From positions 1 to 55,945 of the forward strand of contig JAETSQ010000012.1 in assembly GCA_021769525.1 (NCBI GenBank): DNA of 55,945 nt. Reading direction: 5' to 3'. The notes under the pieces were generated by a model that was given only the letters and a program-made list of their open reading frames with translations, ran no database searches and was not told where the DNA came from. Positions 52,124 through 55,945 of the stretch are shown here, in pieces (position 1 is the stretch's first letter; every line of letters starts with the position of its first letter). The position numbers were made by a program, and so were the translations under genes. Source of the DNA: Oscillospiraceae bacterium (GTDB lineage: Bacteria; Bacillota; Clostridia; Oscillospirales; Ruminococcaceae).

Positions 52124-53173
52124 CTAGGACAAAATCAACATACTCCGGATCTCCTCCGGAGGCAGGCCGTAGCGCACCGATTCGATGATGTTGATAAGGT
52201 CCTCCAGCTCGATCTCCAGGTGGGTCATGTAGGCCTGGAGCACCACCGCCGGGTAGGGGGAGTTCCGGAGATCCTTCCGGCTCTGCTTCTCCCGCTGGAC
52301 GAAGACCACGCTTTCGATGAAGCCGTCCCCCGGATCCTGGCCCTCCGGGATCAAACCGGCCCGGTTCAGGATGGCGTGGAGCTCCTGGACGCCGTCGGCT
52401 CCGATGATCTGGTCGATGAGCTTCTGGGAGGGGGTGCGGAAGGGGAGCAGGCTGCGGCGGATAAAGTCCTCGTCGCTGTGGAAGAACCGCTTGAGACGGT
52501 AGGCCTGGGTGAGGTTCTCCCAGTCGATGCGCTGGTAGGTCACTTCCCGCAGGGCTGTCCGGGCTCCGCCGGAAAATTCCCGGTCGATGGCGGTGAGGAT
52601 CCCCTTATAATAATAGGTAGAGAGCGCCTGCTCGCACCCCATCAGGTCCACCTGGCCGGAGGGGTCCGGGGGGAAGCGCCGGAGGATCTTGCCGTAAGGC
52701 GTGTCCCCGAAGAACTCCAAAAGCTCCCGCCAGCTCTGGACGGCCACCAGCTTCTCCAGGTCGTAGGTAGTTTGGCCCACCAGGTGCTGGTCGTAGTGGA
52801 AATCGTACTGGCCGCTGGCCTGGCCCTGCCCTTTGCCGCTGAGGTACCGCAGGAGGTTCACCACCTGCTGGATCTCGTCCCGGAAGTAGCGGTAGCGGTA
52901 AAAGCTCTGCTGGCCAAAATCGAAGGCGATGAGCCGCTGGTACTGGATGTAGGAGAGGCTGCGCAGGAAGTTTTCCAGCTGCCCCCGGTGGATGGCGGAG
53001 GGCTCCACCTGGGCCAGCACCTCCCGGTAATGGGTGTTGTCCCGCAGGTAGGCCGCCACCTCCCCCACCGTGCGCTTCTTTATCAGCTCCTCGCAGTCGG
53101 CGGAGGTGACCCTGGCCCCGTACATGGCCCTGGCCTTGGTGGCGATGGCCTTGTTGGAAAAGGATTTGAGCAT
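52124..53173 (-). CDS. ntpC: V/A-type ATPase subunit C (stalk-ring connector)
   Basis: This 349-residue protein (C subunit; d-type in eukaryotic naming) is the funnel-shaped, mostly helical connector between central stalk and membrane ring. The N-terminus MLKSFSNKAIATKARAMYGARV and helical repeats such as LLRYLSGKG and TYYYKGILTAIDREF fit the family. The C-terminus is LEDLINIIESVRYGLPPEEI. The ATG at 53173 is preceded by aaaggag. Its place before subunit I differs from the Enterococcus order, in which C comes after E. Confidence 0.92.
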   Translation of the reverse strand: MLKSFSNKAIATKARAMYGARVTSADCEELIKKRTVGEVAAYLRDNTHYREVLAQVEPSAIHRGQLENFLRSLSYIQYQRLIAFDFGQQSFYRYRYFRDEIQQVVNLLRYLSGKGQGQASGQYDFHYDQHLVGQTTYDLEKLVAVQSWRELLEFFGDTPYGKILRRFPPDPSGQVDLMGCEQALSTYYYKGILTAIDREFSGGARTALREVTYQRIDWENLTQAYRLKRFFHSDEDFIRRSLLPFRTPSQKLIDQIIGADGVQELHAILNRAGLIPEGQDPGDGFIESVVFVQREKQSRKDLRNSPYPAVVLQAYMTHLEIELEDLINIIESVRYGLPPEEIRSMLILS

Positions 53174-53210
53174 CCGTCTGGGCTCCTTTCCGATTAAGAT
53201 AGCTGGCGGG

Positions 53211-53531
53211 CTACTTCTGGATACACCGCTGGAAGATCTCCTCCTCCCACTGGGCATGGTGTTCCTCATAGGTCTTTTCCAGTCCCTCCATCAGGGCGTG
53301 ATACCGCTGGGAGATGTTCTCCAGCTCTGCCTGGGAGGCCCTGCCTTCCTCATCCCGGACCACGCCGATGCGCTGGATGGCCTTCTCGGTGTACTCTGCC
53401 CGGAACCGCTCCATATCCCGCTCCGTGTTGGCGAGGGTATCCTCCAGCGTCTCCTGGGCGTCCTCCACCATGGCGCAGGCCTTGTGGTCCAGTTCCACCA
53501 GCTGGTCAAGGATGCTGCCGCTTTGGCTCAT
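53211..53531 (-). CDS. V/A-type ATPase small coiled-coil subunit (G/H, NtpF type)
   Basis: This 106-residue acidic protein is almost wholly helical with heptad-like spacing (LDQLVELDHKACAMVEDAQETLEDTLANTERDMERF). It is the first gene of the ATPase operon, where the peripheral-stalk partner of subunit E is expected. The assignment rests on position, length and composition more than on sequence motifs. The ribosome site aaaggagg precedes its ATG. Confidence 0.82.
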   Translation of the reverse strand: MSQSGSILDQLVELDHKACAMVEDAQETLEDTLANTERDMERFRAEYTEKAIQRIGVVRDEEGRASQAELENISQRYHALMEGLEKTYEEHHAQWEEEIFQRCIQK

Positions 53532-53594
53532 GAGTCATACCTCCTTTGTAAAGGGGGGGACCCCCTTTTTTTCGCCGATTCGCAATACAGCTTT

Positions 53595-53623
53595 ATGATA
53601 CACCGGAACAGTTTTTTTTTCAA
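53595..53623 (-). promoter_or_regulatory. Promoter of the ATPase operon
   Basis: On the minus strand, TTGAAA (53618-53623), a 17-base spacer and TATCAT (53595-53600), about 65 bases upstream of the first start codon. Confidence 0.75.
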
Positions 53624-53824
53624 GGAATACCATGGACAAAAAAGCCCTTCTTTTCCCCGCAAAAGGAGCAAATATGACGAAAATTCGCGGGGATTCCGGG
53701 GCCTCCCGGCGCCCTTCTTCATCCCACGGCGGGGAAGGGGCCTTGGAGCGGCATTTTTGCAGTATTGCGCAAAGAAATCCTGCAAATACCCGTCGTGAAT
53801 TTTTTGTAAAATTCCCAAAGCATC

Positions 53825-53853
53825 TGTACAACGGCTTGCTTTTATGCTATAAT
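53825..53853 (+). promoter_or_regulatory. Promoter of the PHP phosphatase gene
   Basis: tgtaca (53825-53830), 17-base spacer, TG-extended tataat (53848-53853). Confidence 0.65.
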
Positions 53854-53958
53854 GGCTTTGTTGCACCGGCGGCGGGCAGTGCCCAGTATGACGGATTTCT
53901 TCTTGCAATCCGTCACGCCAGCCCCCGAAGGGTGCATCTTCCTATGGGAGGGATACAG

Positions 53959-54765
53959 ATGAAGCTGAACCTGTTCGACAGCCACGTACATACCAGCCAT
54001 TCCCACGATGGCCAGTCCACCATGGAGGAGGTCTGCGCCCAGGCGGTCAGCCGGGGAGTGATGGGGGTGGCTTTTACCGATCATTATGAGTGTGACATCC
54101 CGGAGCAGCGCCTGGGGGTCCGGGACGCCCTGGCGGAGCTGCCCCGGTTCCGGCAGCAGTACCAGGGGCGCCTCCGCCTTGGGCGGGGGATCGAGCTGGG
54201 CCAGGGCCACCTCTACCCGGAGATGGCGGAAGAAATACTGGGGAGCGAAGAATTCGACCTGGTGCTGGGCTCGGTCCACACCTACTCCCCCGGCGTGGAC
54301 ATCGGGGCCATCAACTTCAATAAGCCGGAGGTGAAGGTCTCCGACATCCTGGAAAAATACTTCCGGGACTGCTACGATATGGCGGTGTGGGGCCGCTTTG
54401 ACGTAATGGCCCACCTGGGCTACCCGGAGCGGTACATCTGGGGGAAGTACCGCATCCCGGTCTCCTTTGCCCCCTACGAGGACATCATCCAGGCCACCCT
54501 GAAGCTCCTGGTGGAGACCGGCAAGGGCCTGGAGGTGAACACCTCCGGCTACCGCCAGGGCCTGGGCAAGACCATCCCCATCCTGGCCATCCTCAAGCGG
54601 TACTACCAGCTTGGGGGACGCATCGTCACCCTGGGGAGCGATGCCCACCGGGCGGAGGACCTGGCCGCCGACTTTGAGGTGGCTATGGACATCCTCACCG
54701 GTATCGGCTTTGAATACTTCGCCTTCTACCGGGAGCGCCAGCCGGTGATGTTGAAGCTCATCTAA
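53959..54765 (+). CDS. PHP-domain phosphatase (histidinol-phosphatase family)
   Basis: This 268-residue protein is a PHP-domain metal-dependent phosphoesterase of the HisK/histidinol-phosphatase type. Metal ligands are seen in FDSHVHTSHS, FTDHYE, RGIELG, LGSVH, VMAHLGYP and GSDAHR. No other histidine-synthesis gene is near, so the substrate is open. The ATG at 53959 has gggaggg before it. It is a single gene between its own promoter and a composite repeat block. Confidence 0.92.
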   Translation: MKLNLFDSHVHTSHSHDGQSTMEEVCAQAVSRGVMGVAFTDHYECDIPEQRLGVRDALAELPRFRQQYQGRLRLGRGIELGQGHLYPEMAEEILGSEEFDLVLGSVHTYSPGVDIGAINFNKPEVKVSDILEKYFRDCYDMAVWGRFDVMAHLGYPERYIWGKYRIPVSFAPYEDIIQATLKLLVETGKGLEVNTSGYRQGLGKTIPILAILKRYYQLGGRIVTLGSDAHRAEDLAADFEVAMDILTGIGFEYFAFYRERQPVMLKLI

Positions 54766-54963
54766 CCTGCTGATCTGGGCTGCCGCCCATCTCGGCCTAA
54801 GAGCCGCCCCTTCGGGGCGGTTGGCCTCGAAACGCGCCTGCGGGCGCAGAGCCCTGCCTTCTTTTTCTTTTCACGGGAAAAGAAAAAGAAGCAAAAAGAA
54901 AAGCGGCCAAAGTCCCCGATAGAAAAATACAAAATCAAAGGCTCCCTCACAAAGGGAGCCTTT
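54766..54963. repeat. Full composite repeat after the PHP gene
   Basis: The most complete copy: GC-rich module (about 54770-54856, with cggcctaagagccgcccctt), T-rich palindrome (54858-54891; arms cttctttttcttttc, loop acgg), tail gcaaaaagaaaagcggccaa, and an 11-bp hairpin aaaggctccct / agggagccttt (54937-54963). 54892-54980 is close to the reverse complement of about 19020-19108. Confidence 0.88.
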
Positions 54964-55008
54964 TCTGCACTTTTCCCTATTCAAATCCGGCGGCATGGGG
55001 CAAACAAC

Positions 55009-55037
55009 TTGTCAAGGAATGGGGAATATGGTAAGAT
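55009..55037 (+). promoter_or_regulatory. Promoter of the type I toxin
   Basis: ttgtca (55009-55014), 17-base spacer, taagat (55032-55037). The expected start near 55044 gives a 5' leader of about 120 bases. Confidence 0.65.
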
Positions 55038-55070
55038 ATAAGCGGCATCGTCAAAACGGCAGGCGGTTGG

Positions 55071-55156
55071 CCCCCTTTTTCAGCGCCGGCGCGCTTTTCC
55101 TGGCAAATTCGGGGGCGAGAATGCTTTTTGCAGTACCTACGCCCCCGGAAAGGGGG
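55071..55156 (+). promoter_or_regulatory. Leader structure that can hide the toxin ribosome site
   Basis: cccccttt (55071-55078) is exactly complementary to the ribosome site aaaggggg (55149-55156). Between them, cgggggcg (55110-55117) pairs with cgcccccg (55140-55147). A folded full-length mRNA would be poorly translated, as known for other type I toxins. Confidence 0.5.
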
Positions 55157-55166
55157 AACAGTAAAT

Positions 55167-55265
55167 ATGATGACATATGAGGCTCTTGCAGCTTTTGCCC
55201 AGGTTGGAATGTTGATCGTAAATATTGTTACGCTAGTCGTAGTTTTCTATAGCAAAAAGAAATAA
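55167..55265 (+). CDS. Holin-like type I toxin peptide
   Basis: This 32-residue peptide (MMTYEALAAFAQVGMLIVNI, then TLVVVFYSKKK) has one hydrophobic helix and a basic end. It is the pattern of the putative holin-like toxin family of Firmicutes type I systems, in which the peptide inserts in the membrane. The ribosome site gaaaggggg precedes the first ATG. Its stop codon lies inside the left arm of a terminator hairpin that is shared with a convergent antisense transcript. The family assignment is by pattern, as the peptide is too short for certainty. Confidence 0.8.
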   Translation: MMTYEALAAFAQVGMLIVNIVTLVVVFYSKKK

Positions 55266-55300
55266 CCGCCTATCCTCCTCAAAGGGTGCGGTTATTTCTT
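55257..55300. terminator. Shared toxin/antitoxin terminator hairpin
   Basis: Perfect 13-bp stem aagaaataaccgc / gcggttatttctt with an 18-base loop. On the minus strand it is followed by ttt. The loop carries tcctcctc. Confidence 0.8.
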
Positions 55301-55374
55301 AACCAAAATCCCTGGGGGCCAGCCGTCTGCTGACGGTACCCACCGGGGGCCAGCCTAGCCCGCTGGCCCTCTGT
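55258..55374 (-). ncRNA. Antisense antitoxin RNA of the type I system
   Basis: A consensus promoter on the minus strand (TTGAAA at 55404-55409, 17 bases, TACAAT at 55381-55386) drives transcription towards the toxin. The RNA would start near 55374, contain a stable hairpin (gccagcgggctaggctggc region) and end at the hairpin 55257-55300. It would overlap the 3' end of the toxin mRNA. The exact ends are inferred. Confidence 0.7.
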
Positions 55375-55380
55375 GCTTTT

Positions 55381-55409
55381 ATTGTAACATATCTCATTTC
55401 GGATTTCAA
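55381..55409 (-). promoter_or_regulatory. Promoter of the antitoxin RNA
   Basis: TTGAAA, 17-base spacer and TACAAT on the minus strand. It is close to consensus and stronger than the toxin promoter. Confidence 0.8.
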
Positions 55410-55422
55410 GCCCCCCCAAAAA

Positions 55423-55460
55423 GAAATAACCGCCCTGCCAGCCAAGCGTGCGGTTATTTC
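55423..55460. repeat. Solo copy of the toxin/antitoxin terminator hairpin
   Basis: gaaataaccgc / gcggttatttc (11 bp), flanked by caaaaa as in the toxin copy, with ccgtct following. No toxin frame precedes it, so it looks like the remnant of a tandem duplication. Confidence 0.6.
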
Positions 55461-55508
55461 ATAACTGTACACTAGGGGACTGACCGTCTATCGGGCAGTG
55501 CCTTGCGC

Positions 55509-55641
55509 ACCCACGGGGGAAAAAGTGTGAAAAGGGGGGCGATGAGCCCCTCTTTTCGCGTAGAGCGAACGAAGCGAGCGGATAACTCCGCCGCAGCGGC
55601 GGCCCTCATCTTGTCGAAAAAGTTTTTTCGACAAGATGAGG
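55509..55641. repeat. Hairpin-ended dispersed repeat, copy 2
   Basis: The core from 55511 to 55596 matches 13428-13515 almost base for base. The closing stem (55604-55641, arms cctcatcttgtcgaaaaa and complement) differs wholly in sequence from that of copy 1. Confidence 0.8.
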
Positions 55642-55665
55642 GGCCCCGCCTTTTGGCGGGGCCCC
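55640..55665. terminator. GC-rich terminator hairpin
   Basis: ggggccccgcc / ggcggggcccc with a tttt loop, followed by tttct on the plus strand. It partly overlaps the end of the repeat before it. Confidence 0.7.
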
Positions 55666-55750
55666 TTTCTCTGCCCCCTGCGGGGGCTTTTTGTAAGAAC
55701 TTGGGACAAACTACGCCGCATACTGCGTAGGGCTCCACGCACCCTCCAAA

Positions 55751-55800
55751 GCCTCCCTCTTTGAGGGAGGTGGCACGGTTTTGCCGTGCCGGAGGGAGTT
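55751..55800. repeat. Three-arm repeat, copy 2
   Basis: Outer stem ctccctc (55753-55759) / gagggag (55792-55798) encloses the hairpin ggcacgg/ccgtgcc (55772-55790). It has the same plan as 1844-1895 with a different inner hairpin. It lies just beyond the flagellin stop. Confidence 0.7.
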
Positions 55801-55805
55801 TCCGC

Positions 55806-55945
55806 TTACTGCAGGAGCTGCAGAACGCTCTGGGGCTGCTGGTTCGCCTGGGCCAGCATGGCCTGGGCGGACTGCACCAGCACGTTCATCTTGGTGTAGT
55901 TCATCATTTCCTTGGCCATATCGGTATCCCGGATACGGCTGTTGG
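55806..55945 (-). CDS. Flagellin, C-terminal end (partial)
   Basis: The last 45 residues of a flagellin run off the right edge. [20 protein letters not shown] and [19 protein letters not shown], ending LQLLQ, are the conserved C-terminal D0 helix of FliC/Hag, which packs in the filament core. The stop is TAA at 55806-55808 on the minus strand. The N-terminus lies outside the window. Confidence 0.93.
   Translation of the reverse strand, partial: NSRIRDTDMAKEMMNYTKMNVLVQSAQAMLAQANQQPQSVLQLLQ

Larger units (their letters stand above)
53532..53958. other. Divergent promoter region between the ATPase operon and the PHP gene
   Basis: No gene is visible. It holds the ATPase promoter (minus), the PHP promoter (plus, 53825-53853) and a hairpin gacggatt / aatccgtc (53890-53914) in the PHP leader. 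The middle part (53640-53820) shows no recognisable element. Confidence 0.6.
55266..55805. other. Gene-poor region between toxin and flagellin
   Basis: No protein gene is visible. It holds the antitoxin RNA and promoter, the solo hairpin copy, the second hairpin-ended repeat (55509-55641), a terminator (55640-55665) and a three-arm repeat (55751-55800). Confidence 0.65.

Noticed and set aside
1670-54891. Repeats considered as a CRISPR array
   Set aside because: Copies are kilobases apart, are palindromic throughout, have no regular spacers and no cas genes nearby.

Overview
The window is 56 kb of GC-rich bacterial chromosome. It most likely comes from a gut member of the Clostridia, of the Oscillospiraceae type (Flavonifractor, Lawsonibacter or Intestinimonas-like; this placement is inferred from gene content and style, not from a marker gene). 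Supporting signs are a Spo0A C-terminal-domain protein, an ntp-type rotary ATPase operon, an ethanolamine-type microcompartment locus, a sortase with an LPXTG-like surface protein, a holin-like type I toxin, flagellin, and many T-rich palindromic repeats at operon ends. No rRNA, phage or transposase gene was seen.

Layout. 1-6171 is the 3' part of a bacterial microcompartment (BMC) locus: a shell hexamer (cut by the window edge), EutT, PduL, an ethanolamine-utilization protein of unknown function, EutN, PduS, PduT, EutS and EutP. Together these supply shell tiles, adenosylcobalamin, acyl-CoA to acyl-phosphate conversion, and an electron path across the shell. 6391-11270 is an ABC importer (lipoprotein, two permeases, ATPase) with a cytoplasmic alkaline-phosphatase-superfamily hydrolase inserted after the binding protein. 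A sugar kinase and a convergent Spo0A-C protein follow, then a MarR-regulated RND efflux pair (13705-18754). 19163-24193 on the minus strand carries ymdB, an orphan peptide-type binding protein, yloU, fakA and DUF3842. A small HTH/DUF805 pair and guaB come next.

26813-31255 (minus) is a run of nucleotide-sanitation and repair-type genes: NADAR, dCMP deaminase, Nudix, RuvX, GNAT, radical SAM and a phosphoesterase. A D,D-carboxypeptidase homologue that has lost its catalytic serine lies at 31449. An Lrp/aminotransferase/DUF362 operon (minus) and acetate kinase follow. 37923-43791 is a surface module: a TetR regulator, a 1438-residue Cna-type adhesin and a class B-like sortase, with different base composition. 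A tRNA-Arg(CCT) and a nine-gene V/A-type ATPase operon (53531 to 44649, minus) follow, then a PHP phosphatase, a type I toxin-antitoxin pair and the C-terminus of flagellin.

The least expected content is outside ordinary genes. There are at least twelve copies of a palindromic repeat whose arms covary, two three-arm repeats, two copies of a hairpin-ended repeat, a promoter-driven candidate small RNA at 11440-11576, and a type I toxin with a convergent antisense promoter and a solo remnant beside it.
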